From NCBI RefSeq assembly GCF_004217315.1, contig NZ_SGWR01000004.1, positions 268,718-332,717 on the forward strand: a DNA stretch of 64,000 nt. Direction: 5' to 3'. Below are positions 19,857-28,007 of the stretch, one piece after another (position 1 is the stretch's first letter; every line of letters begins with the position of its first letter). This stretch comes from Corticibacter populi (lineage in GTDB: Bacteria; Pseudomonadota; Gammaproteobacteria; Burkholderiales; Burkholderiaceae_C). The notes under the pieces were generated by a model. The model made no database searches, was not told the DNA's origin, and worked only from the letters and a program-made list of their open reading frames with translations. Made by a program: the position numbers and the translations under genes.

Positions 19857-20543
19857 ATGAGTGGCATTCATTTCATTGGCGGTGAAAAGGGCGGCGTGGG
19901 CAAGTCGGTGGTTGCGCGCATTCTGGCGCAGTACCTGATCGATCATCAGTTGCCGTTCGCCGCATTCGATTCGGACCGTTCGCACGGCGCCTTGCTGCGC
20001 TATTACGGCGACTATGCCGAATCGGTGGTCATCGACCGCTACGAAAGCCTTGATGGTGTGATCGAGGCCGCCGCGGCGGGCCCCGCGCAGCGCGTGCTGG
20101 TCGATCTGGCGGCGCAGACCTATGGGCAGTTCTGGCAATGGTTTTCCGATTCCGGGGTGGCCGAACTGACGGAGGAGCTGGGCATTGCGCTGAACTACTG
20201 GCACGTGATGGACGCCAGCAGCGATTCGCTGCGTCTGCTCGGGCAATTGCTCGACGAGCGCGACGAGCGCCTGCAACTGGTGGTGGTGCTCAACGAGATC
20301 CGTGGCGACAAGTTCGAGCTGCTGGCGCACAGCGGCCTGCGCGAGCGGGCCGAGGCCGCCGGTGCGCGCTTCATGCGCCTGCACCGCCTGCCCGATGCCA
20401 CCATGCAGAAGATCGACGGTGGCGGCTACAGTTTCTGGGCCGCGGCCAATGCCAGCGGCAAGGGCTTGGGACTGCTCGAGCGCCAGCGCCTCAAGGTCTG
20501 GTTGCAGCGGGCCTATGCGGAGATCGATCAACTGGGCGTCTGA
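19857..20543 (+). CDS. Solitary ParA/MinD-type P-loop ATPase
   Basis: Predicted 228-residue SIMIBI ATPase. The deviant Walker A with its signature lysine is near the N terminus (GGEKGGVGKS, Lys11 and Lys16), followed by FAAFDSDRSHGALLRYYGDY and a hydrophobic Walker B-like strand (QRVLVDLAAQTYGQF). No ParB-like gene or recognisable parS cluster is adjacent, so a chromosome-partitioning role is unlikely; mobilisation-type or cargo-positioning ATPases are alternatives. GGGAG is about seven bases before the ATG. Its TGA stop is the first base set of a long palindromic repeat. Confidence 0.75.
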   Translation: MSGIHFIGGEKGGVGKSVVARILAQYLIDHQLPFAAFDSDRSHGALLRYYGDYAESVVIDRYESLDGVIEAAAAGPAQRVLVDLAAQTYGQFWQWFSDSGVAELTEELGIALNYWHVMDASSDSLRLLGQLLDERDERLQLVVVLNEIRGDKFELLAHSGLRERAEAAGARFMRLHRLPDATMQKIDGGGYSFWAAANASGKGLGLLERQRLKVWLQRAYAEIDQLGV

Positions 20544-20707
20544 GAGTCTGTTTTCGATCGTTCCGCGCGCCACGTTGCCCCGGCAGGCGCACGCTGCGGT
20601 TTCTGCATTGCCTCGTCGGGCCCGGCGGGCCGACGGCGGTTTGCCCCTTGCATCGTATCGTCTGGCGGGGCAACGTGACCCATGAAAAGATCATGAACAG
20701 GTTCTGA
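20541..20707. repeat. Palindromic pair of the interspersed ~105-bp repeat
   Basis: The region begins at the stop codon of the ParA-like gene (TGAGAGTCTG) and contains two inverted half-copies of the same repeat. CACGTTGCCCC at 20571-20581 pairs with GGGGCAACGTG at 20667-20677. The centre (about 20615-20634) is a GC-rich near-palindrome. The right end, reversed, reads TCAGAACCTGTTCATGATC, matching the copies at 60449 and 29725. It may fold into a long hairpin in RNA. Confidence 0.85.
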
Positions 20708-20728
20708 TACGGCTCCCGCGCCGCTTTG

Positions 20729-21304
20729 CTACGGGTTCAGCGGGTTCGCTTGCAGCAGCGGCAGCGGATCGTAGGCACCGCCGCTGCCATAGATGCCGTA
20801 ATGCAGGTGGGGTGGCGTGCCGCGGGCATTGCCGCTGTCGCCCACCGTGCCCAGCGGTTGGCCGGTGTGGACCACCGTGCCGGCCGTGATGCCTTCGGCC
20901 CAGTCCTGTAGGTGGGCGTAGTAGTGCCGTTGCCGGGCCGGGCCCAGCACCCAGACCTGGCGCCCGCCCAGGCCGCTCTCCCGCACCGAAACCACGATGC
21001 CCGGCGTGGCGCTGACGACCGGCGTCCCGCGCGGTGCGAAGATGTCCACGCCCTCATGTTTTCGGCCGCCACTGCGCGGTGCGCCATAGGTGTCCGCGAT
21101 GCGGCCTGCGGCGACGCCTTGTACCGGCACAGGCAGGTGACTCGGTGGCGGCAGCCGGCCAAGCGTCCAGAACATGCGGGGCGCAGCCATGAACGGTTGC
21201 TGCCAGGCCCAGGCGGCCAGCAGTGCGATGCCGAGCAAGGCAGCCAGCCAGCCGGCGAGGCGCCGAAGCAGGGCTGGCAGTGATACGGTGGGGAGGGTCA
21301 TCAT
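20729..21304 (-). CDS. M23-family peptidoglycan endopeptidase, membrane anchored
   Basis: Predicted 191-residue LytM-type protein. One N-terminal membrane segment (AGWLAALLGIALLAAWAW) precedes a periplasmic M23 domain. Visible zinc-site motifs are GGRKHEGVDIFAP (HxxxD) and HLHYGIYG (HxH), with YAHLQDW between them, so it is likely catalytically active rather than a degenerate EnvC-type activator. It lies 48 bp downstream of the carboxynorspermidine synthase gene on the same strand and may be cotranscribed. Confidence 0.9.
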   Translation of the reverse strand: MMTLPTVSLPALLRRLAGWLAALLGIALLAAWAWQQPFMAAPRMFWTLGRLPPPSHLPVPVQGVAAGRIADTYGAPRSGGRKHEGVDIFAPRGTPVVSATPGIVVSVRESGLGGRQVWVLGPARQRHYYAHLQDWAEGITAGTVVHTGQPLGTVGDSGNARGTPPHLHYGIYGSGGAYDPLPLLQANPLNP

Positions 21305-21352
21305 CTCCTGTGCGAGTCGCCGGCCCCGTGCAGGTTCCTGCCGCCGGCCGGA

Positions 21353-22627
21353 TCAGGCCTGGGCGGCTTCGGTCTCCGGCTCGTCCCAGCCCAGCAGCAT
21401 GTCCTCGCGACCAGCCTCGCGGATGTGGGTGGGCAGGCCCATGCGGTTCATCAGGTTGATGAAGGGCTGGCAGGGCAGTTCCTCGACATTGACCATCCTG
21501 CGCACATCCCAGGTGCCCTGGGCGATCAGCAGCGCCGCGGCGGCGGCCGGCACGCCGGCGGTGTAGGAGATGCCCTGGCTGCCCACTTCGGCAAAGGCCT
21601 CGACGTGATCGGCGACGTTGTAGATGAAGATCTCGCGCGGCTGGCCGTTTTGGCTGCCCTTGACGAGGTTGCCGATGCAGGTCTTGCCCACGTAGCCCGG
21701 CGCCAGCGAGGCGGGGTCGGGCAGCACTGCCTTGACGAGCTGCAGCGGCACGACTTCCTGGCCGTTGTCCAGGCGCACCGGTTTCTCCGAGAGCAGGCCG
21801 ATGTTGCGCAGCACGTTGAAGACGTTGATGTAGTGCTCGCCAAAGCCCATCCAGAAGCGGATGTTGGGCACGTCGAGGTGCTGCGAGAGCGAGTGCAGCT
21901 CGTCGTGGCCGGTCAGGTAGGCGGTCTGCGTGCCGACCACCGGCAGCTCGTCGGTGCGCTGGACCTCGAACATCCTGTTGGATTTCCACTGGCCATCCTG
22001 CCAGGACCAGACCTGGCCGGTGAACTCGCGGAAGTTGATCTCCGGGTTGAAATTGGTGGCGAAGTAGCGCCCGTGGCTGCCGGCGTTGATGTCGATGATG
22101 TCGATGGAGTCGACCTTGTCGAAGTACTCCTGCACGGCCAGCGCGGCATAAGCGTTGACGACGCCGGGGTCGAAGCCGCAGCCGAGGATGGCGGTCACGC
22201 CCTGTTCGGCGCAGCGGCCCTTGCGCTTCCACTCGTGGTTGGCGTACCAGGGGGGCGCCTCGCAGATCTTGTCCGCATCTTCGTGGATGGCGGTGTCGAT
22301 GTAGGCGGCGCCGGTGGCGATGCAGGCTTCCAGCACCGACATGTTGACGAAGGCGTGGCCGAGGTTGATGACGATCTGGCTGCCGGTCTGCTCGATCAGC
22401 CGCTGCGCCGCGGCCGTGTCCATGGCGTCGAGCTGGTGGGCCTTGAGCACACCCCTGGGGTTCTGCAGCGAGCCCTTTTCATGGATGCTGTCGATGATGG
22501 CCAGGCACTTCTTGATGTTGCGCGAGGCGATGTGGATGTCGCCCAGCAGGGCGTTGTGCTGCGCGCACTTATGTGCCGCTACCTGCCCAACCCCACCAGC
22601 CCCGATGATCAATACGTTTTTCTTCAT
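21353..22627 (-). CDS. Carboxynorspermidine/carboxyspermidine synthase (saccharopine dehydrogenase family)
   Basis: NADPH-dependent enzyme of 424 residues that condenses aspartate semialdehyde with putrescine (or diaminopropane) to give carboxyspermidine (or carboxynorspermidine). The N terminus is a Rossmann fold (VLIIGAGGVGQVAAHK), and the rest shows the Lys1-like family (ILGCGFDPGVVNAYAAL; DIIDINAGSHGRYFATNF; RFWMGFGEHYINVFNVL). The functional call over true saccharopine dehydrogenase rests on the nspC gene 69 bp upstream. I start at 22627 (MKKNVLII), with GGAGG 11 bases upstream; an in-frame ATG at 22651 is less likely. Confidence 0.92.
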   Translation of the reverse strand: MKKNVLIIGAGGVGQVAAHKCAQHNALLGDIHIASRNIKKCLAIIDSIHEKGSLQNPRGVLKAHQLDAMDTAAAQRLIEQTGSQIVINLGHAFVNMSVLEACIATGAAYIDTAIHEDADKICEAPPWYANHEWKRKGRCAEQGVTAILGCGFDPGVVNAYAALAVQEYFDKVDSIDIIDINAGSHGRYFATNFNPEINFREFTGQVWSWQDGQWKSNRMFEVQRTDELPVVGTQTAYLTGHDELHSLSQHLDVPNIRFWMGFGEHYINVFNVLRNIGLLSEKPVRLDNGQEVVPLQLVKAVLPDPASLAPGYVGKTCIGNLVKGSQNGQPREIFIYNVADHVEAFAEVGSQGISYTAGVPAAAAALLIAQGTWDVRRMVNVEELPCQPFINLMNRMGLPTHIREAGREDMLLGWDEPETEAAQA

Positions 22628-22696
22628 TTCGCACAAAACCTCCATTGACAAGATGCCGTCCGTGGACGGCGGACAATCCTGCTGCCGGGTGTGGCA

Positions 22697-23821
22697 TCAG
22701 GACAGACTGCCGACGTAGTCGTCGTAACCGAAGGCGCGCACCACTTCCTCGCGGCCATCGAGGCGCCGGACCACGATGGCGGGCATGTCGACGCCGTTGA
22801 ACCAGTTCTTCTTGACCATGGTGTAGCCGGCCGCATCCTCGATGGAGAGGCGGTCGCCCACCTGCAGCGGTCGCGTGAAGCGGAAGGTGCCGAACAGGTC
22901 TCCGGCCAGACAGGTCTTGCCGCCGACGATGGTCTCGTGCTCGCCCGTGTTGGGTTCGATGCGGGCGCTGTAGTCGTAGATCAGCAGATCCAGCATGTGC
23001 GCCTCGATGGAGCTGTCGACCACCGCCAGCGGCTTGCCGTTGAAGCCCACGTCCAGCACCGTCACTTCCAGCGTTGCCGCGCCGGCCACCGAGGCTTCGC
23101 CGGGTTCGAGGTACACCTGCACGCCGTGCCGCCCGGCAAACCTCCGCAGGCGCTCTGCCAGTTGCTCCAGCGGGTAGCCGGGTTCGCTGAAATGGATGCC
23201 GCCACCCAGGCTGATCCATTGCACCTGGGCGAGCAGATGGCCAAAGCGTTGTTCGATGTGGCCGAGCATCTCGTCGAAATGCTCGAAGCGCCTGTTCTCG
23301 CAGTTGTTGTGGAACATCAGGCCCGAGAGCTGGCCGATGACGGCGGCGATCTTGTCCGGATCGCTCTCGCCCAGGCGGCTGTTGGGGCGGGCCGGGTCGG
23401 CCAGCAGGTAGGGCGAATTGCTCACGCCCGGGTTGACGCGCAAGCCCACTGGTTTGCCGGCGGCGCGGGCCTTGTCGCCAAAGCGCTGCAGCTGCGCCAG
23501 CGAATTGAAGATGATCTTGTCACCGTGCGTCAGCACCGCGTCGATCTCATGGTCGGCCCAGGCCACGCTGTAGGCGTGGGTCTCGCCGCCGAACTTCTCC
23601 CGGCCCAGCCGCACCTCGTTCAGCGATGACGAGGTGCTGCCGTCCAGGTATTGCCGCATCAGCGGGAATACCGACCAGGTTGCAAAGCACTTGAGCGCCA
23701 GCAGTGCCTTCGCGCCCGAGAGCGTGCGCAGCCGCGCAATGCGCTGCATGTTGACCAGCAGCTTTTGCTCGTCGATCAGGTAATACGGTGTTTGCAGGGG
23801 GACGGCGGGAGAACGGTTCAA
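22697..23821 (-). CDS. nspC: Carboxynorspermidine/carboxyspermidine decarboxylase
   Basis: PLP-dependent alanine racemase-fold decarboxylase of 374 residues. It removes CO2 from carboxyspermidine to give spermidine. Features include TPYYLIDEQKLLVNMQRI at the N terminus, the PLP lysine in LLALKCFATW, GLMFHNNCENRRFEHF, WISLGGGIHF, YLEPGEASV, and the second active-site loop KTCLAGDLFGTFRF. With the downstream synthase this is the S-adenosylmethionine-independent spermidine route. It probably starts transcription about 450 bp upstream, behind a leader ORF at 24067-24174. Confidence 0.95.
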   Translation of the reverse strand: MNRSPAVPLQTPYYLIDEQKLLVNMQRIARLRTLSGAKALLALKCFATWSVFPLMRQYLDGSTSSSLNEVRLGREKFGGETHAYSVAWADHEIDAVLTHGDKIIFNSLAQLQRFGDKARAAGKPVGLRVNPGVSNSPYLLADPARPNSRLGESDPDKIAAVIGQLSGLMFHNNCENRRFEHFDEMLGHIEQRFGHLLAQVQWISLGGGIHFSEPGYPLEQLAERLRRFAGRHGVQVYLEPGEASVAGAATLEVTVLDVGFNGKPLAVVDSSIEAHMLDLLIYDYSARIEPNTGEHETIVGGKTCLAGDLFGTFRFTRPLQVGDRLSIEDAAGYTMVKKNWFNGVDMPAIVVRRLDGREEVVRAFGYDDYVGSLS

Positions 23822-24066
23822 TGCAGTGGCTCCGTGGCGATGCGGGGAGAGTGACGGTCGGGGTTGAACAAAGAACCCATGCTTCCCGGCAGTGGCTGGC
23901 TGGGCTTGCGCCGGGTGCTTGGTGGGAGAAAACCTGCGCTGCCCAGCGGGTCAGCGCATCGGAGAGGCGGGGGCGTTGGGGCCGGTCGGCTGGATCGGTG
24001 CGGCCGATGGCCGCAAATGACCGCGACGGGCCGCGCGTGCGTCGGCCGTTCGCCGGCAGACGGCGA
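23822..24066. other. Untranslated leader between small ORF and nspC
   Basis: Between the stop of the small ORF and nspC, the minus-strand RNA has a GCGGCC-ATC-GGCCGC hairpin (about 24000-24014). Two C-rich, G-poor stretches follow, such as AACGCCCCCGCCTCTCC and CTCCCACCAAGCACCC. No T-tract terminator is visible. The composition is compatible with Rho-dependent attenuation, but that is inference. Confidence 0.4.
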
Positions 24067-24174
24067 TTACCAGATGATCTGGGCCCTGCTGAAGGCCCGG
24101 CAGCCGCGAATGACGTGGTGCGCCAGCGTGTCCTGGCGCTCCCAGCGGTAGGAGGAGTTCAAGGCAAAAATCAT
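24067..24174 (-). CDS. Probable 35-residue leader peptide of the spermidine operon
   Basis: A 35-codon ORF on the same strand as nspC begins MIFALNSSYRWERQ and ends RAFSRAQIIW, with TAA at 24069-24067. Thirty-two of 35 codons end in G or C, as in the genes around it, although the peptide itself is rich in residues unusual for random GC-rich sequence (Ile, Phe, Asn, Tyr, Trp, His). A weak GAGG lies 13 bases upstream, and a -10-like TACAAT about 100 bases upstream. It ends 245 bp before nspC. The arrangement resembles in concept the ornithine-sensing leader speFL, with which I claim no homology. It may instead be a small independent protein. Confidence 0.5.
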   Translation of the reverse strand: MIFALNSSYRWERQDTLAHHVIRGCRAFSRAQIIW

Positions 24175-24270
24175 GGCGATTCACCGACCTCGTGAAGAGA
24201 AACAGGGGAGTGACCAACCAGATGCTGCACGGGCGCTATCGCTGGCAGCTTATTTTGGATTGAGGGAGCG

Positions 24271-24276
24271 ATTGTA
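24271..24276 (-). promoter_or_regulatory. -10-like element upstream of the spermidine leader ORF
   Basis: On the minus strand GCTACAAT contains a good -10 hexamer (TACAAT). No convincing -35 is visible at 16-18 bases. Transcription from here would give a leader of about 90 bases before the small ORF and about 440 before nspC. Confidence 0.4.
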
Positions 24277-24366
24277 GCAGCCCTGATTCCCGGCGCCTCT
24301 ATCGCCCGCGATCGCTCGCCTTCACCCGCGCGGCGTATGCGGTGGCGCAACTGGTGGGAGGGGATG

Positions 24367-25020
24367 TCAGCGCCACAGGCTGGCCGCCAGCAGTGCCGCC
24401 ACGACCCACATCATCAGGGCGACCAGGCCATCGAGCCACAGCCAGGCCCGGCTGCCTTGCAGGCGGCGGCCCAGCCACCAGCCGGCCAGGCCCAGCAGGC
24501 TGAACCAGACCGCCGAGCCGGCAATCGCCCCCCAGCCGAACACGCCGGCCATTTGCCCGTAGGCGAGCGAGGCCGTGCCGATCAGCGCGGCGGTGTCCAG
24601 CCAGGCGTGGGGGTTGAGCCAGGAAAACGCCAGCGCATGGCCGACGGCTTGCCTCCGCGTGTAATGTGCCGGCTGCGCAGGTGCTCCTGCTCCTCCTGCC
24701 GCGGCGACTGGCGACGTAAGGCCCGCGCGCCAATGCGATGCAAAGCGCTTGGCGGCTCGCCAGCCATAGGCCAGCAGGAACAGCGTGCCCGCGCCGATCA
24801 GCGCGCCGTGCAGCCTCTCCGGCAGTGGCCCGAGGTGGCCCAGGCCGTGCACGCCGATCAGGATCATGGCCATGTCGCCCAGCGCGCAGATCAGCACCGT
24901 CAGCAGCAGGTGCTGGCGGCCAAGGCCCATGCGCAGCACATGGGCATTCTGCGGGCCGATGGCCATGATCAGCGACAGGCTCAGCAGCATGCCGGAGAGG
25001 AAGACGGGGAGCATGTTCAT
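24367..25020 (-). CDS. LysE/ArgO-family amino acid exporter
   Basis: Inner-membrane exporter of 217 residues with about six hydrophobic segments. The family hallmark near the N terminus is GMLLSLSLIMAIGPQNAHVL, and GHALAFSWLNPHAWLDT carries the conserved NPxA-type motif. An Ala/Gly/Pro-rich loop sits in the middle. It is divergent from an ArgP-like regulator 132 bp away, the arrangement of argO-argP or lysE-lysG, so arginine or lysine export is likely. The ATG at 25020 is preferred over an upstream in-frame ATG at 25125 that lies in the promoter region. Confidence 0.93.
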   Translation of the reverse strand: MNMLPVFLSGMLLSLSLIMAIGPQNAHVLRMGLGRQHLLLTVLICALGDMAMILIGVHGLGHLGPLPERLHGALIGAGTLFLLAYGWRAAKRFASHWRAGLTSPVAAAGGAGAPAQPAHYTRRQAVGHALAFSWLNPHAWLDTAALIGTASLAYGQMAGVFGWGAIAGSAVWFSLLGLAGWWLGRRLQGSRAWLWLDGLVALMMWVVAALLAASLWR

Positions 25021-25099
25021 GGCACACACGGAGGCTGAAGGAGGCGAAAGCCGAAGCGGCAGGGCGGAACGCTGCGGATTGTCGTGACTCCCGGCGTTT

Positions 25100-25128
25100 G
25101 TTGAAGATAATTCAATAAAAATCAATTG
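25100..25128. promoter_or_regulatory. Candidate LysR-type operator between exporter and regulator
   Basis: TTGAA-N5-TTCAA (25100-25114), an inverted repeat with T-N11-A spacing, and the palindrome TCAATTGA (25121-25128) lie in the AT-rich centre of the divergent intergenic region. This is the normal position and form for an ArgP/LysG-type binding site controlling the exporter and the regulator's own gene. Confidence 0.5.
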
Positions 25129-25152
25129 ACTTGAGAAAAACCAAATACCGAC

Positions 25153-26088
25153 ATGTTCGACGCCCGCCAGACCGATGCCTTTCTTGCCGTGGCCCAGTGC
25201 GGCAGCTTCGCGCGCGCGGCCCAGGCGCTGGCGATTTCACTGCCCGCGGTGTCGCTGCGCATCCGCGGGCTGGAGACGGCGCTGGGCCGACGCCTGCTGG
25301 TGCGTGGCAAGCAGGTGGTGCCGACCCCTGCCGGGCAGGTGCTGCTGGCGCATCTCCGGCAGGTGCAGTCGATGGAGGCCGACCTGCAGCGGCATCTGCA
25401 AGGCGGGGCCGACGGCACCGGCAGCTGGCACAGCATGGCCATCGCGGTCAATGGCGATTCACTGGCGAGCTGGTTCCTGCCGGGGGTGGAGGCGGCGCTG
25501 CAACGGCATCGCATCGTGCTGGACATCACGCTGGACGATCAGGATTTCACCCATGCGGCGCTCAAATCGGGCGAGGTGACGGGCTGCATCAGCACGCTGG
25601 CACAGCCGCTGCGGGGCTGCTGCGCCGTGCCGCTGGGCGCGATGCGCTACCACTGCGTGGCGAGCCGGACGCTGCTGGAGCGCCTGCGCGATCCGGGCAC
25701 GGGGCGGGTTTCGCTGGGGCGGCTGCTGGCGGTGCCCGCCATCATCTTCAATCGCAAGGATGGCCTGCAGGATGCTTTTCTGCAGCAGCAGTTCGGGGTG
25801 GTGCAGCCGCAGTATCCGCGCCACTTCGTGCCCTCCACCGAGGCCTATGAAAGCGCCATCGCGCTGGGGCTGGGCTGGGGCATGGTGAGTCGGCAGCAGT
25901 TGCAGCGTCGCGCCGGGCACCAGCCTGCGCTGGAAGAGGTGATCGCAGAGGCCGGACTGGACGTGCTGCTCTACTGGCACCATTGGGAGCGCGAATCACT
26001 CACCGCGCAGCGGCTGACCCTCGCCATCGTGGCGGCGGCCCGCCAGCACCTGCGGCCGTTGCCATGGGAGCGCGCATCAGGGCTTTAA
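25153..26088 (+). CDS. argP: ArgP/LysG-like LysR-family regulator
   Basis: DNA-binding regulator of 311 residues. The N-terminal winged helix-turn-helix is clear ([37 protein letters not shown]). The ligand-binding domain follows the ArgP pattern ([39 protein letters not shown]). By family it activates the divergent basic amino acid exporter in response to Arg/Lys. Its last 12 bases overlap the 3' end of uppP, which converges on it. Confidence 0.9.
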   Translation: MFDARQTDAFLAVAQCGSFARAAQALAISLPAVSLRIRGLETALGRRLLVRGKQVVPTPAGQVLLAHLRQVQSMEADLQRHLQGGADGTGSWHSMAIAVNGDSLASWFLPGVEAALQRHRIVLDITLDDQDFTHAALKSGEVTGCISTLAQPLRGCCAVPLGAMRYHCVASRTLLERLRDPGTGRVSLGRLLAVPAIIFNRKDGLQDAFLQQQFGVVQPQYPRHFVPSTEAYESAIALGLGWGMVSRQQLQRRAGHQPALEEVIAEAGLDVLLYWHHWERESLTAQRLTLAIVAAARQHLRPLPWERASGL

Positions 26089-26898
26089 CACACCCAGGCC
26101 CAGCAACACGAACACCAGTACGCCCAGGGCGAGGCGATACAGCACGAAGGGCAGGTAGCTGTGGTGCGAGATCCAGCGCAGGAACACCACGATCACGCCA
26201 TAGCCGCTGCCAAAGGCCACCAGCGTGGCCAGCAGCGTCGGGAAGGCGCTCACATCCGGCTGGCCCCAGCTCCTGACGAGCTGGTAGAAGCCAGAGGCCA
26301 GCACCGCCGGGATGGCCAGCAGAAAGGAGTAGCGCGCCGCCGCCTCGCGCGTGTAGCCCAGCAGCAGCCCCCCGGTGATGGTGCCGCCCGAGCGCGAGAC
26401 GCCGGGAATCAGCGCCATGGCCTGCGCCAGGCCGAACAGCAGCGCATGGCGGCCATTGAGCTGCTGCAGCGGCCGCGTCCTGGCGCCGATGCGGTCGGCG
26501 AGCGCCAGCGCCAGCGCGAAGACCACCAGCATGGTCGCCGTCAGATACAGGTTGCGCAGCGAGCCCTCGATGGCCTGTTTGAAGAGCAGGCCCAGCACCA
26601 CGATGGGGACGGTGCCGAGGATGATGTACCAGCCCATGCGCGCATCCGTCCCGGGCGCCTCGTGCCGTCGCCCCAGCGAGCCGCACCATGCCTGCGCGAT
26701 GCGCCACAGATCCTTGCGGAAGTAGATCAGCACCGCCGCCTCGGTGCCCAACTGGGTGATGGCCGTGAAGGCCGCGCCCGGGTCGCCCCCGGAGGGCAGC
26801 AGCGGGCCGATGATGCGCAGGTGCGCGCTCGAGGAAATGGGCAGGAACTCGGTCAGGCCTTGCACCAGCCCGAGGATGATGGCTTCGATCCAGCTCAT
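26077..26898 (-). CDS. uppP: Undecaprenyl-diphosphatase UppP/BacA
   Basis: Polytopic membrane phosphatase of 273 residues that recycles undecaprenyl pyrophosphate for cell-wall synthesis. The active-site motifs are evident: [18 protein letters not shown] (glutamates and Ser-rich motif 1) and PGVSRSGGT (motif 2). Length and about eight hydrophobic segments fit the family. Its stop codon overlaps the end of the convergent argP-like gene by 12 bases. Confidence 0.97.
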   Translation of the reverse strand: MSWIEAIILGLVQGLTEFLPISSSAHLRIIGPLLPSGGDPGAAFTAITQLGTEAAVLIYFRKDLWRIAQAWCGSLGRRHEAPGTDARMGWYIILGTVPIVVLGLLFKQAIEGSLRNLYLTATMLVVFALALALADRIGARTRPLQQLNGRHALLFGLAQAMALIPGVSRSGGTITGGLLLGYTREAAARYSFLLAIPAVLASGFYQLVRSWGQPDVSAFPTLLATLVAFGSGYGVIVVFLRWISHHSYLPFVLYRLALGVLVFVLLGLGVLKP

Positions 26899-27203
26899 GG
26901 TGGCGGAGTATGGTGGTAGGGGGCGGAGAGACGGATGGGAGGCAGCACCGGATCGGGCGCCCTGGCGGGGCTTGCTGGCGAAGCCAGCTCTGGCGTTGTG
27001 CGCGTTCCGGCAGGACTTTAGCGCAGAAATGCCGCCGAACCGGACACCGTTCTCCCCGATGTGGCCCGCCGCCCCGATGATCGGGCAGCATGTTTTATGA
27101 TGTCAAACCCATTCGGGCGTGATGGCACTGCACCGGTGGTGCTGGCGCGACCTTTGTCCGCCTGTGGTGATCCCGGCATTCAGAACCTGTTCGCAGCCCC
27201 TCC
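26899..27203. other. Divergent intergenic region uppP/iclR
   Basis: This 305-bp stretch has a TGTCAAA half-site at 27101-27107, resembling the palindrome at 27902-27918, which suggests autoregulation of the IclR gene. TTCAGAACCTGTTCGCAG at about 27179-27196 matches the end of the interspersed repeat for roughly 15 bases. No gene or terminator is seen. Confidence 0.4.
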
Positions 27204-27923
27204 ATGGTCAACGAAAACCGCCGCATCCAGTCCGTCGAGCGGGCCCTGTCATTGCTGGAGGCGCTCGCGCAAGCCGGCGGCGCGGCGCGGCTGGCCGATC
27301 TGGCCGTGCGCCTGGAGCTCGACAAGGGCACCACGCATGGCCTGCTCAACACCATGGCGGCGATGGGCTATGTGGCGCGTCACGGCACCTTGTATGCGCT
27401 GGGGTTGCGGCTGCGCGACGTGGCGCAGCCGCTCGCCGATGCCGACGCGCGCCTGCGGGCCGCATTCGGACCGGCGCTCCGGGCCCTGGCCGAGCGCAGC
27501 GGCGAGACCTGCTATCTGGCCGTGCCCTGCGGTACGCGCGACTACCTCTACATCGATGCGCTCGAAGGCTCCGGCAGCCTGCGCGTGGCCAGCCCGCGCG
27601 GACGCCGCGAAGGCCTGACCACTTCGGCCATCGGCCGGGTCTTTCTTGCGCACGAGCCGGCACTGGTGCGCAGCCTGCGGCGCGCCGGCCTGCTGCCCGG
27701 CGGGCTGGAGACGGCGCTGGTTCAGATTGCCGGGCAGGGCTACGCGCTGGACCTGCAGGAGGCCGAGCCCGGCCTGCATTGCCTGGCGATGCCGTTGCGC
27801 CAGCAGGGGCGTGTCGTGGCGGCGCTGGGCCTGGCGGGGCCCGCGCAGCGCCTGCGCGAAGCGGCGCTGCACCGGCTGGCACGCAACGCCATGCGTGATT
27901 TTTTTGACATTGTCAAAATTTAG
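27204..27923 (+). CDS. IclR-family transcriptional regulator
   Basis: Regulator of 239 residues. The N-terminal helix-turn-helix reads RIQSVERALSLLEALAQ...LADLAVRLELDKGTTHGLLN, and the C-terminal effector domain contains GETCYLAVPCGTRDYLYID and GLTTSAIGRVFLA. Effector is unknown. A 17-bp palindrome overlaps its last codons and precedes the two downstream plus-strand genes, so it probably controls them. The 3' end codes for DFFDIVKI because of that AT-rich operator-like sequence. Confidence 0.92.
   Translation: MVNENRRIQSVERALSLLEALAQAGGAARLADLAVRLELDKGTTHGLLNTMAAMGYVARHGTLYALGLRLRDVAQPLADADARLRAAFGPALRALAERSGETCYLAVPCGTRDYLYIDALEGSGSLRVASPRGRREGLTTSAIGRVFLAHEPALVRSLRRAGLLPGGLETALVQIAGQGYALDLQEAEPGLHCLAMPLRQQGRVVAALGLAGPAQRLREAALHRLARNAMRDFFDIVKI
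27902..27918. promoter_or_regulatory. Candidate IclR operator TTTTGACA-T-TGTCAAAA
   Basis: A perfect 8-bp inverted repeat with one central base, strikingly AT-rich for this genome. It sits about 90 bp before the haem-binding protein gene, in the last codons of the IclR gene. A matching half-site TGTCAAA occurs upstream of the IclR gene at 27101. Confidence 0.6.
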
Positions 27924-28007
27924 CAGGCAATCGGCCGCTGCCCCTTCCCGTCGGCGGGCGTGGCGGGAATCATCCGGGATTCTTTCCACACCATCAGGAG
28001 TCCCCGC

